Assembly (NCBI GenBank): GCA_023430065.1
Contig: JAEZCG010000046.1
Location: 1 to 19,011, forward strand
DNA from: Pseudomonadota bacterium
GTDB lineage: Bacteria; Pseudomonadota; Gammaproteobacteria; Burkholderiales; SHXO01
Direction of reading: 5' to 3'
DNA: 19,011 bases
A model generated the notes under the pieces. That model made no database searches. It was not told the DNA's origin and worked only from the letters and a program-made list of their open reading frames with translations. A program made the translations under genes and the position numbers. Below are positions 1 to 6,860 of the stretch, piece by piece (position 1 is the stretch's first letter; each line of letters begins with the position of its first letter).

Positions 1-159
1 AAAGGCAAGACCTGACCCCTCGCGCTCACGAGATCGGGCGGGCAAAAGGCAAGACCTGACCCCTCGCGCTCACGCTCGCGCTCAGCGCGAGATCGAGCGG
101 GCAAAAGACAAGACCTGACCCCGTCGCGCTCACTCAGCGCAAGACCTGACCCCTCGCGC
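1..159. repeat. Cluster of four REP-like CAAGACCTGACCCC repeats
   Basis: The 14-base word CAAGACCTGACCCC occurs four times, at 6-19, 50-63, 109-122 and 140-153. Each copy is followed by a (g)TCGCGCTCA tail, and copies are separated by GATCG(A/G)GCGGGCAAAA-type linkers, so the block is a set of imperfect tandem units about 31 to 59 bases long. Inside it, 75-91 is a perfect palindrome, CTCGCGCT-c-AGCGCGAG. The last copy runs to within a few bases of the mfd stop codon, so the palindromes may also end mfd transcription. Read on the minus strand the word is GGGGTCAGGTCTTG. I recall this motif as a recurrent extragenic repeat in betaproteobacteria near REP-associated (IS200-like) transposases; that link is from memory and no transposase is in the window. 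No gene is visible in 1-159. Confidence 0.85.
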
Positions 160-3100
160 TCAGCGCTGCTTCGCCTTTTCCTGCACGACCGGCTGGGCGA
201 GTTCTTGGAAGATCGCACGGACGCGCTGCACGCGCTCGGCCAGGCCGGGGTGCTTTTCCTCCACCCGCAGACGGTCCTGTCCCGACAGCTTGAACGACTT
301 GCGCGTCTGGATGAGCTGGATGATGCGCGCGGGGTCGATGGGGGGATGCGGCTGGAACTGGATCACGATGGCCTCGGTGCTCGCATCCACCTTGTTCACG
401 CCGAGCGGCTTCGATTCGATGCGCAGACGATGGCTGTCCACCAGCGCCTGGGTGGCCTCGGGCAGCAGACCGAAGCGGTCGACCAGTTCCTCCTGCAGCA
501 ATTGCAGCTCGTCCACGTGCTCGCAGTTGGCCAAGCGCTTGTACAGCACCAGCCGCTCGTGGATGCTGGGGCAGTAGTCGTCGGGCAGGAGCGCTGGGAC
601 ATGCAGGTTGATCTCGGTGACCACCGCCAGGGGCTGCGAGAGGTCCGGCTCTTTGCCTGCCCTGAGCGACTTGACTGCCGCGTTGAGCATCTCGCTGTAG
701 AGCGCGAAACCGACCTCCTGCATCTCGCCGCTCTGCGACTCGCCCAGCACCTCGCCGGCGCCGCGGATCTCCAGATCGTGCATGGCGAGGAAGAAACCGG
801 CGCCGAGCTCCTCCATCATCTGGATCGCCTCCAGGCGCTTCTTGGCATTGGCGGTGATCGCTCCTTCATCCGGCGTGAGCAGGTAGGCGTAGGCCTGGTG
901 GTGCGAGCGGCCCACGCGGCCGCGCAGTTGATGCAGCTGCGCCAGACCGAACTTGTCGGCACGGTTGATCACGATCGTGTTTGCGGACGGCACATCGATG
1001 CCGGTTTCGATGATCGTGGTGCACAGAAGCAGGTTGAAGCGTTGCTGGTAGAAGTCGCGCATCACCAGCTCCAGCTCGCGCTCCGGCATCTGGCCGTGCC
1101 CGACGCGAATGCGCGCCTCCGGCAGGAGGCTGGTCAGTCGGGTTTCGACGTTGTGGATGGTCTCGATCTCGTTGTGGACAAAGTACACCTGACCGCCGCG
1201 CTTGAGTTCACGCAACACCGCTTCGCGGACCAGACCGTCGGAGTAGCGCTGCACGAAGGTCTTGATCGCCAGTCGCTTCTGCGGCGCAGTAGCGATCACC
1301 GAGAAGTCGCGCAATCCCTCCAGCGACATCGCCAGCGTGCGCGGAATCGGCGTGGCGGTGAGGGTCAGCACGTCGACCTCTGCGCGCAGCGCCTTCAGGC
1401 GCTCCTTGTGCCGCACGCCGAAGCGATGCTCCTCGTCGATGATGACCAAGCCGAGGTTCTTGAACTTCACCCTCTCCTGGATCAGCTTGTGGGTGCCGAT
1501 GACGATGTCGACGCGCCCCTCTCCGATCGCCTGCAGCGTGCCCTCCTGCTCCTTGGACGAGCGGAAGCGCGACAACTCCTCGATCCTCACCGCCCAGTCG
1601 GCGAAGCGGTCGCGGAAGGTCTGGAAGTGCTGCTCGGCGAGCAGGGTGGTGGGCACGAGCACTGCAACCTGTTTGCCGTCGGCCACGGCGACGAAGGCCG
1701 CGCGCAGGGCCACCTCGGTCTTGCCGAAGCCCACGTCGCCGCACACCAGGCGATCCATCGGCTTGCCCGAAGTGAGATCCTCGATGACGGCGTCGATGGC
1801 TGCCTGCTGGTCGCGCGTCTCCTCGAACGGAAAACCTTCCGCGAACGCTTCGTAGTCGTGCTGCCTGAGCGGGAAGGCGTAACCCTTGCGTGCGGCGCGC
1901 TGGGCGTAGATGTTGAGCAGCTCGGCAGCCGTATCGCGCACCTGCTCGGCTGCCTTGCGCCTGGCCTTCTCCCACTGGCCGCTGCCCAGCTTGTGCAGGG
2001 GTGCGGCCTCGGGCGAGGCGCCGCTGTAGCGTCCGATCACCTGCAGCTGGGAGACCGGCACGTACAGCTTGTCGTGGTCGGCGTACTCGAGCAGCAGGAA
2101 TTCGGTGCTGCCCTCGCCCAGGTCCATGTTCACCAGTCCAAGATAGCGGCCGATGCCGTGGTGAACGTGTACGACTGGATCGCCGACCTTCAGCTCCGAC
2201 AGGTCGCGCAGGATGTTCTCGGCGACCGCGCGTGTCACCGCATCACGGCGATCGCGTGCGCGCGCGTGCGAGGCGTACAACTCGTTCTCGGTGACGAACG
2301 CAATCGCGTCCACCTCGTCGACGAAGCCGGTGGCGAGCGGCGCGACGGCGAGCATCAGCGCATCGTCCGCGGCCCGCACCTCGTCGAATCGCTCGCGCGT
2401 AATCGGTGCCTGCCCGTGCTCGGACAGGTAGGCCAGCAGCGTTTCGCGGCGGCCCAGGGTCTCGGCACAGATCACGGTGCGGCCCGCATGCACGCGCAGG
2501 AAATCGTGCAGCCGGTGCAGCGGATCGTCCGCGCGCCGATCCACCTGCAGCGGCGGCAGCGGCGTGCTGCGCGCCGACTGTGCAGCGTCGTCTCCGCCGG
2601 CGACGAAGTCCACCCGGGCGAACGGTTTGAGCGCGCCGAAGAACTGATCGGGCAGCAGGAACAACTCATTGGGCGGAAGCAGGGGACGGTCGCGGTCGCC
2701 GCGCAGCAGCGCGTGGCGGGAGCGCGTGTCGCGCCAGAAGTCCTCGATGGCCTTGGATATTTCGCCGTGCATGCAGATCACGGTACCGGCGGGAAGGTAA
2801 TCGGTCAGAGTGGCCGTCGTTTCGAAGAACAGCGGCAGGTAGTACTCGATGCCCGCCGGAAAGGTGCCGTTGCTGACGTCCTTGTAGATCTGGCGATTGG
2901 ACGGGTCGCCCTCGAATGCCGCCCGGAAGTTGCTGCGGAAGCGGGTGCGCGCCTCTTCGTCGGTGGGAAACTCGCGCGCCGGCAGAAGGCGCACTTCCTT
3001 CACCTTGTAGATCGTGCGCTGCGTGTCCACGTCGAAGCTGCGAATGCTCTCGACTTCGTTGTCGAGCAGGTCGATACGGTACGGGACTGCACTGCCCATG

Positions 3101-3609
3101 GGGAACAGGTCGATCAGGCCGCCGCGGTAGCTGTACTCGCCCGGCGAAACGACCTGCGAGACGTGGGTGTAACCGGCCATGGTGAGCTGTCGGCGCAGAG
3201 CCTCGGGCTCGATCGTCGCCCCCTGCGCCAGGAAGAAGCTGTAGGCGCCAAGAAACCGCTGCGGCGGCAGGCGATACAACGCGGTCGTGACCGGCACCAG
3301 GAGGACGTCGCACGCCCCGTGCGACACCTGGTAGAGGGTGGCGAGCCGTTCCGACACCAGGTCCTGGTGGGGCGAGAAGTTGTCGTAGGGCAGCGTCTCC
3401 CAATCCGGCAACAGGTGTGCGCGCAGCGACGGCGCGAACCACGCGAGTTCGTCCAACAACCGCTGCGCGTCGGCTGCGAATGCGGTGACCACGGTGAGCA
3501 CGCGACCCGGTTGCGCCAGTCGTGCGAGCGCCAGCGCATCGGCGGAACCATGTACGCCCGCAATGCGTGCGCGCTGCCCGGGAACGGGGAGAGTGAACAA
3601 GGACGACAT
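160..3609 (-). CDS. mfd: Transcription-repair coupling factor Mfd
   Basis: Mfd displaces RNA polymerase stalled at DNA lesions and recruits UvrA for nucleotide excision repair, acting as a cytoplasmic DNA translocase. The product is 1149 aa, matching the usual length of about 1150. Order seen: a UvrB-like N-terminal module with the PDWETLPYD motif, an RNA polymerase interaction domain near residues 473-545 (VGDPVVHVHHGIGRYLGL), then superfamily 2 helicase motors. Walker A is GDVGFGKT with Lys630, Walker B is DEEH at 725-728, and motif VI is QLRGRVGRS near residue 900. A C-terminal domain follows. I chose the ATG at 3607-3609 (MSSLFTLPVP). An upstream in-frame ATG would add 14 residues, but it lies upstream of the candidate -10 box TATAAT, so the transcript would not include it. 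The gene is divergent from ispD. Its stop codon abuts the repeat cluster at 1-159. Confidence 0.97.
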   Translation of the reverse strand: MSSLFTLPVPGQRARIAGVHGSADALALARLAQPGRVLTVVTAFAADAQRLLDELAWFAPSLRAHLLPDWETLPYDNFSPHQDLVSERLATLYQVSHGACDVLLVPVTTALYRLPPQRFLGAYSFFLAQGATIEPEALRRQLTMAGYTHVSQVVSPGEYSYRGGLIDLFPMGSAVPYRIDLLDNEVESIRSFDVDTQRTIYKVKEVRLLPAREFPTDEEARTRFRSNFRAAFEGDPSNRQIYKDVSNGTFPAGIEYYLPLFFETTATLTDYLPAGTVICMHGEISKAIEDFWRDTRSRHALLRGDRDRPLLPPNELFLLPDQFFGALKPFARVDFVAGGDDAAQSARSTPLPPLQVDRRADDPLHRLHDFLRVHAGRTVICAETLGRRETLLAYLSEHGQAPITRERFDEVRAADDALMLAVAPLATGFVDEVDAIAFVTENELYASHARARDRRDAVTRAVAENILRDLSELKVGDPVVHVHHGIGRYLGLVNMDLGEGSTEFLLLEYADHDKLYVPVSQLQVIGRYSGASPEAAPLHKLGSGQWEKARRKAAEQVRDTAAELLNIYAQRAARKGYAFPLRQHDYEAFAEGFPFEETRDQQAAIDAVIEDLTSGKPMDRLVCGDVGFGKTEVALRAAFVAVADGKQVAVLVPTTLLAEQHFQTFRDRFADWAVRIEELSRFRSSKEQEGTLQAIGEGRVDIVIGTHKLIQERVKFKNLGLVIIDEEHRFGVRHKERLKALRAEVDVLTLTATPIPRTLAMSLEGLRDFSVIATAPQKRLAIKTFVQRYSDGLVREAVLRELKRGGQVYFVHNEIETIHNVETRLTSLLPEARIRVGHGQMPERELELVMRDFYQQRFNLLLCTTIIETGIDVPSANTIVINRADKFGLAQLHQLRGRVGRSHHQAYAYLLTPDEGAITANAKKRLEAIQMMEELGAGFFLAMHDLEIRGAGEVLGESQSGEMQEVGFALYSEMLNAAVKSLRAGKEPDLSQPLAVVTEINLHVPALLPDDYCPSIHERLVLYKRLANCEHVDELQLLQEELVDRFGLLPEATQALVDSHRLRIESKPLGVNKVDASTEAIVIQFQPHPPIDPARIIQLIQTRKSFKLSGQDRLRVEEKHPGLAERVQRVRAIFQELAQPVVQEKAKQR

Positions 3610-3628
3610 GACCTGCACAAAACGCCGG

Positions 3629-3634
3629 ATTATA
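3629..3634 (-). promoter_or_regulatory. Candidate -10 box for mfd
   Basis: The minus strand reads a perfect consensus TATAAT here. Transcription would begin near 3622, about 13 bases before the mfd ATG at 3609. I see no convincing -35 hexamer at the expected 16-19 base distance, so the call rests on the -10 match and its position in a divergent gap. Confidence 0.5.
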
Positions 3635-3660
3635 GAGGAGCCTCCCGGCACGCCGCGTTC

Positions 3661-3690
3661 CGCCTCGCCTCCGGGCGCCTCGCCTCGGGG
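3661..3690. repeat. 15-bp tandem duplication in the mfd-ispD promoter gap
   Basis: Two adjacent 15-base units, CGCCTCGCCTCCGGG at 3661-3675 and CGCCTCGCCTCGGGG at 3676-3690, differ at one base. They lie between the two start codons and run directly into the candidate ispD -10 box, covering where its -35 region would be. This may be a protein-binding site or simply a replication-slippage duplication. Confidence 0.8.
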
Positions 3691-3695
3691 ATAAT
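3690..3695 (+). promoter_or_regulatory. Candidate -10 box for the ispD operon
   Basis: GATAAT (one mismatch to consensus) ends 29 bases before the ispD ATG at 3725. It predicts a transcript start near 3702 and a leader of roughly 23 bases. A -35 hexamer is not evident; the tandem duplication occupies that position. This also argues against the upstream GTG at 3698 as the ispD start. Confidence 0.4.
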
Positions 3696-3724
3696 GCGTG
3701 CTTTCGATAGCCGTGAAAGCCCCG

Positions 3725-4417
3725 ATGCCCCGTTACGTTGCCCTGGTTCCCGCTGCCGGGTGCGGATCGCGCATGGGTACCGAGGTGCCCAAGCAATACC
3801 TGCCGCTCGCGGGACGCCCCGTGCTGTGGCATGCGCTGCAGGCCCTGACGTCGGTCCAGCGCATCGCCCATGTTTGGGTAGGGCTGGGCGAGCGCGACGC
3901 ATGGTTCGAAGCCATCGACGGAAGCGACTTCGCGCAAAGGGTCACGGCCCTGCGCTGTGGCGGGCCGTCGCGCGCCGCCTCGGTGCAGGCCGGGCTGCGT
4001 ACGATGCAGGCCGCAGCCGAGGACTGGGTTCTCGTGCACGATGCCGCGCGGCCCTGCGTCACGCGCCGGATGATCGACCGGTTGATCGACGAAGTGGGGG
4101 AGGACGACGCCGGCGGCATCCTGGCGCTGCCGGTCGCCGATACCCTCAAGCGCGCGGGGGATGGCGTGCGCATCGCCGCGACGGTGCCGCGAGCAGGGCT
4201 GTGGGCGGCGCAGACGCCGCAGATGTTCCGGCATGGGATGCTGTGCGCAGCGCTGGAGGATGCGCCCCTGGAGGCGATCACCGATGAGGCCAGCGCGATG
4301 GAGAGAATGGGCGTGCGCCCGCGTCTGGTGCTCGGCGGTGCGGCGAACGTCAAGGTCACGCTGCCTGCCGATCTGGCAGTGGCCGAGCGCATGCTCGGGA
4401 TGGACCGCGCGCGCTGA
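3725..4417 (+). CDS. ispD: 2-C-methyl-D-erythritol 4-phosphate cytidylyltransferase IspD
   Basis: IspD joins CTP and MEP to give CDP-methylerythritol, the third step of the MEP isoprenoid pathway. The 230 aa product fits the family (about 230-240). The N-terminus [18 protein letters not shown] carries the nucleotide-binding PAAGxGxRMG signature, followed by [17 protein letters not shown], the VHDAARPC segment, TPQMFR, the TDEASAME motif, and a closing [14 protein letters not shown] typical of IspD. The ATG at 3725 puts the signature at the usual distance. An in-frame GTG at 3698 would add nine residues but sits upstream of the predicted transcript start. ispF follows after 13 bases, giving the common ispD-ispF pair. 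The Shine-Dalgarno sequence is weak. Confidence 0.97.
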   Translation: MPRYVALVPAAGCGSRMGTEVPKQYLPLAGRPVLWHALQALTSVQRIAHVWVGLGERDAWFEAIDGSDFAQRVTALRCGGPSRAASVQAGLRTMQAAAEDWVLVHDAARPCVTRRMIDRLIDEVGEDDAGGILALPVADTLKRAGDGVRIAATVPRAGLWAAQTPQMFRHGMLCAALEDAPLEAITDEASAMERMGVRPRLVLGGAANVKVTLPADLAVAERMLGMDRAR

Positions 4418-4430
4418 GGGGAGGAGAGAG

Positions 4431-4907
4431 ATGTTCAGAGTCGGACAAGGATTCGACGTCCACGCGCTGGTACCCGGGCGGCGGCTCGTCATCGGCGGCG
4501 TGGAGATCGCATACGAGCGGGGATTGCTGGGACACTCGGACGGCGACGTCCTGCTGCACGCGATCTGCGATGCCCTGCTGGGGGCCGTCGGGCTGGGCGA
4601 CATCGGCCGGCACTTCCCGGACACCGACGAGCGCTATCGCGGCGCGGATAGCCTGGAACTGCTGCGCGAAGTGGGTGCGCGCGTGCGTGCGATGGGCTGG
4701 CAGATCGGTAACGTCGATGCCACGGTGGTCGCCCAGGCGCCCAAGATGGCGCCGCACATCCCGGCGATGGTGCAGGCGATCGCCGGTGCGCTGGGTTTGC
4801 AGACTGCACAAGTGAACGTGAAGGCGAAGACGACGGAACGGCTCGGGTTCACCGGCCGTGGCGAAGGCATCGCCGCGGAGGCGATCGCGTCCGTCCAGCG
4901 CAGCTGA
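4431..4907 (+). CDS. ispF: 2-C-methyl-D-erythritol 2,4-cyclodiphosphate synthase IspF
   Basis: IspF cyclises CDP-methylerythritol phosphate with release of CMP, in the MEP pathway. The 158 aa product matches the family length. The expected zinc ligands are present: Asp9 and His11 in FDVH and His43 in the helix after LLGHSDGD. Further family landmarks are [13 protein letters not shown], the [13 protein letters not shown] segment and the C-terminal [19 protein letters not shown] strong purine-rich ribosome site (GGGGAGGAGAGAG) stands just before the ATG. It lies 13 bases after ispD and 8 bases before the next gene, so all three are probably cotranscribed. The enzyme works as a homotrimer in the cytoplasm (family knowledge). 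Confidence 0.98.
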   Translation: MFRVGQGFDVHALVPGRRLVIGGVEIAYERGLLGHSDGDVLLHAICDALLGAVGLGDIGRHFPDTDERYRGADSLELLREVGARVRAMGWQIGNVDATVVAQAPKMAPHIPAMVQAIAGALGLQTAQVNVKAKTTERLGFTGRGEGIAAEAIASVQRS

Positions 4908-4915
4908 ACTGCCTC

Positions 4916-5449
4916 ATGGGCGATCGTGCGCGGGTGTTCTTCGCTCTGTGGCCCGACCAGCCGGTGCGGCGTGCGCTGCACGATGTGGGGCGCCGCCTGC
5001 ATCAGGCGCTGAAGGGACGCCTCACACGCACACCGTCGATCCACCTCACGCTCCTGTTCGTCGGGGACGTCGAGGAGGGACGCCTGGACGCCTTGCGTGA
5101 TGCAGCCTCGACGGTTACCGTCGAACCGTTCACGATGTTGCTGGATCGCGCCGCGTGCTGGCGACATCATCGAATCGCCTGGGTGGGACCGTCGAATCCG
5201 CCGCAGGCGCTGGAGGGGCTGGCGATGCGCCTGCGCACGCGTACCGCGGAGGCAGGCTTCGCCTTCGATCGCAAGCCGTTCGCGGCACACGTGACGCTCT
5301 TGCGCGACGCCGACTGCGCCGTCGTGGTGGATCGGATTGCGCCGGTCGACTGGGACGTGCGTGAGTTCGTCCTCGTGCGTTCGCGTCTGGATGCCGCCGG
5401 ATCGCGCTACGAGGTGATCGGGCGATGGGGAGGAGGGGGAGAAGAGTGA
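4916..5449 (+). CDS. thpR: RNA 2',3'-cyclic phosphodiesterase (2'-5' RNA ligase family)
   Basis: This is a two-histidine phosphoesterase of the ThpR/LigT family, which hydrolyses RNA 2',3'-cyclic phosphates and can join 2'-5' linked tRNA halves in vitro; its physiological role is unsettled. The 177 aa product has the two diagnostic tetrapeptides, HLTL at 43-46 and HVTL at 125-128. The N-terminus (RVFFALWPDQPVRRAL) and the YEVIGRW ending are also family-typical. The ATG lies 8 bases after the ispF stop with no strong Shine-Dalgarno, suggesting translational coupling. The last bases overlap the start of the next gene. I see no reason from context to tie it to isoprenoid synthesis beyond sharing the transcript. 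Confidence 0.93.
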   Translation: MGDRARVFFALWPDQPVRRALHDVGRRLHQALKGRLTRTPSIHLTLLFVGDVEEGRLDALRDAASTVTVEPFTMLLDRAACWRHHRIAWVGPSNPPQALEGLAMRLRTRTAEAGFAFDRKPFAAHVTLLRDADCAVVVDRIAPVDWDVREFVLVRSRLDAAGSRYEVIGRWGGGGEE

Positions 5450-5850
5450 GCGAAGAAGATTTGAGCATCCATCGCGGCGGTTGCCACTGCGGGCGCGTAC
5501 GCTTCGAAGTCGATGCGCCGCGTGTGCCCGAGGTGCAGTCCTGCAACTGTTCGCTGTGCAGCATGACGGCCTACCTGCACCTGATCGTGCCGCGTTCGCG
5601 CTTTCGTCTCCTCACCCCCTGGGAGGAGCTGAGCGAGTACACCTTCAACACCGGTACGGCGAAGCACCTGTTCTGCCGAACCTGCGGCATCAAGTCGTTC
5701 TACGTGCCGCGCTCGAATCCGGACGGGTACAGCGTCAACGTGCGCTGCCTCGAGCCCGGGTCGCTGGGCGAGGTCCGGGTGGTGCCCTTCGACGGGCGCG
5801 ACTGGGACGCGAACGGCGAGGCACTGGCGCACCTGACGAAGGAGGCTTGA
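5446..5850 (+). CDS. GFA/CENP-V family zinc-binding protein
   Basis: This is a small protein (134 aa) of the GFA fold, named after glutathione-dependent formaldehyde-activating enzyme; most members have no known substrate. The zinc-binding cysteines are visible: GGCHCGRVRFE with Cys13 and Cys15, then SCNCSLC with Cys33, Cys35 and Cys38, then FCRTCGI with Cys77 and Cys80. The GTG start at 5446 overlaps the thpR stop by four bases (GTGA) and is preceded by a strong GGGGAGGAGGGGG stretch. An in-frame ATG at 5425 would add seven residues and overlap thpR by 25 bases, so I prefer GTG. Function in formaldehyde metabolism should not be assumed: no formaldehyde or glutathione gene is adjacent. Confidence 0.88.
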   Translation: MSEEDLSIHRGGCHCGRVRFEVDAPRVPEVQSCNCSLCSMTAYLHLIVPRSRFRLLTPWEELSEYTFNTGTAKHLFCRTCGIKSFYVPRSNPDGYSVNVRCLEPGSLGEVRVVPFDGRDWDANGEALAHLTKEA

Positions 5851-6780
5851 TTGGTCGTCCTGTTCTTCAGCGAGATCGACGATCCCGCCCCCTGGCGCGC
5901 GGCACTCGCTCGCGCGCTGCCGGACATCGACTTTCGCGTCTGGCCCGAGGTCGGACGCCCGGAGGAGATCGACTACGCGCTGGTGTGGAAACCGCCGAGC
6001 GGCATGCTCGCCTCGCTACCGCGCCTCAAGGCGATCCTGTCCCTGGGCGCCGGCGTGGACCATCTGTTCGACGACGCGCAGCTTCCGGCCGGCATGCCGG
6101 TCACGCGGATGGTGGATGCAGGGCTCGCCATGCAGATGTCGGAGTATGCGATGTACGGCGTGCTGCACTTCCATCGCGCTATGGACCGCTACGCCGCGAT
6201 GCAGCGCGAGCAGCAGTGGCGGCAGCTGCCTGCGGTGCCGCCGTCGCAGCGAACGGTCGGTGTCATGGGGCTGGGTGTGCTCGGCGGCGATTTCGCCTGC
6301 AAGGCGCAGGTCATGGGCTTCCGCGTGATCGGTTGGAGCAGGCGCGCGCGCGGCCTGGAAGGGGTGGCCGAGTATCACGGCATGGAAGGCCTCGCACCAT
6401 TCCTCGCCGCCACACAGATTCTCGTCAACTTCCTGCCACTCACCCAGGACACGCACGGCATCCTCGATCGCAGGCTGTTTGCGCAGCTGCCGCGCGGTGC
6501 GTTCCTGGTGAACCTCGCGCGCGGCGGTCATCTGGTGGAGAACGATCTGCTCGAAGCGCTGGAGTCGGGTCAGCTCGGCGGCGCGCTGCTCGACGTGTTC
6601 CTGCAGGAGCCGCTGCCGGCGGGGCACGCGTTCTGGACGCACCCGAAGATCGTGGTGACGCCGCACATCGCCGGACAGGCGATCGCCGATCTGATGGTCG
6701 AGCAGGTAGTGGACAACATCCGGCGTTTGGAGCGCGGGGAAACACCGAGCGGACTGGTGGATCGCAGGCGCGGCTACTGA
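5851..6780 (+). CDS. D-2-hydroxyacid dehydrogenase, GhrA (glyoxylate/hydroxypyruvate reductase A) type
   Basis: This NAD(P)-dependent oxidoreductase is predicted to reduce 2-oxo acids such as glyoxylate or hydroxypyruvate to D-2-hydroxy acids. At 309 aa it is close to E. coli GhrA. The Rossmann motif GLGVLG is at 140-145. The catalytic residues of the family are present: Arg224 in NLARGG, Glu253 in LQEPLP and His272 in TPHIAG. The apparent start is TTG at 5851, directly after the GFA stop codon and 6 bases downstream of a perfect AAGGAGG ribosome site. I see no ATG or GTG that keeps the N-terminal beta strand (VVLFFSEID). This is the last gene of the plus-strand run from ispD and converges on the TIR gene. 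The substrate is inferred from family only. Confidence 0.92.
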   Translation: MVVLFFSEIDDPAPWRAALARALPDIDFRVWPEVGRPEEIDYALVWKPPSGMLASLPRLKAILSLGAGVDHLFDDAQLPAGMPVTRMVDAGLAMQMSEYAMYGVLHFHRAMDRYAAMQREQQWRQLPAVPPSQRTVGVMGLGVLGGDFACKAQVMGFRVIGWSRRARGLEGVAEYHGMEGLAPFLAATQILVNFLPLTQDTHGILDRRLFAQLPRGAFLVNLARGGHLVENDLLEALESGQLGGALLDVFLQEPLPAGHAFWTHPKIVVTPHIAGQAIADLMVEQVVDNIRRLERGETPSGLVDRRRGY

Positions 6781-6860
6781 GGCGTTCTGTCATCCCGGCG
6801 AAGGCTGCCCGGGACTGCCCGCATCCGGGGCCGGCAGCCAGCAGGGACAAGGACACGCCG
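6781..6860. other. Convergent intergenic gap with hairpin-forming GC palindromes
   Basis: The 80 bases between two convergent genes contain CTGCC at 6815-6819 paired with GGCAG at 6833-6837, and a CCCGG...CCGGG pair around 6794-6813. The opening GTCATCCCGGCGAAGGC resembles the common betaproteobacterial intergenic repeat of the form GTCATTCCCGCGAA..., here degenerate. It is a plausible bidirectional terminator, but no T-run follows on either strand, so I do not call a defined terminator. Confidence 0.45.

Noticed and set aside
1..159. CRISPR array
   Set aside because: Repeat units are imperfect, spacing varies from 31 to 59 bases, the between-repeat sequence is itself repetitive, and no cas gene is visible.
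205..4287. A plus-strand open frame of 1360 codons running antisense across mfd and into ispD
   Set aside because: It mirrors the clearly conserved mfd on the other strand, its translation has the Leu/Gln/Arg/His-rich look of antisense GC-rich coding DNA, and it ends out of frame inside ispD. Low stop-codon frequency explains its length.
2666..4624. A minus-strand open frame of 652 codons spanning the mfd start, ispD and ispF
   Set aside because: It crosses three well-supported genes in wrong frames or on the wrong strand and shows no domain.
5446..5850. Glutathione-dependent formaldehyde detoxification role for the GFA-fold gene
   Set aside because: The family name does not establish the activity, and no formaldehyde or glutathione pathway gene is nearby.
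6781..6860. A classical rho-independent terminator between the convergent genes
   Set aside because: GC-rich stems exist, but no run of T residues follows on either strand.
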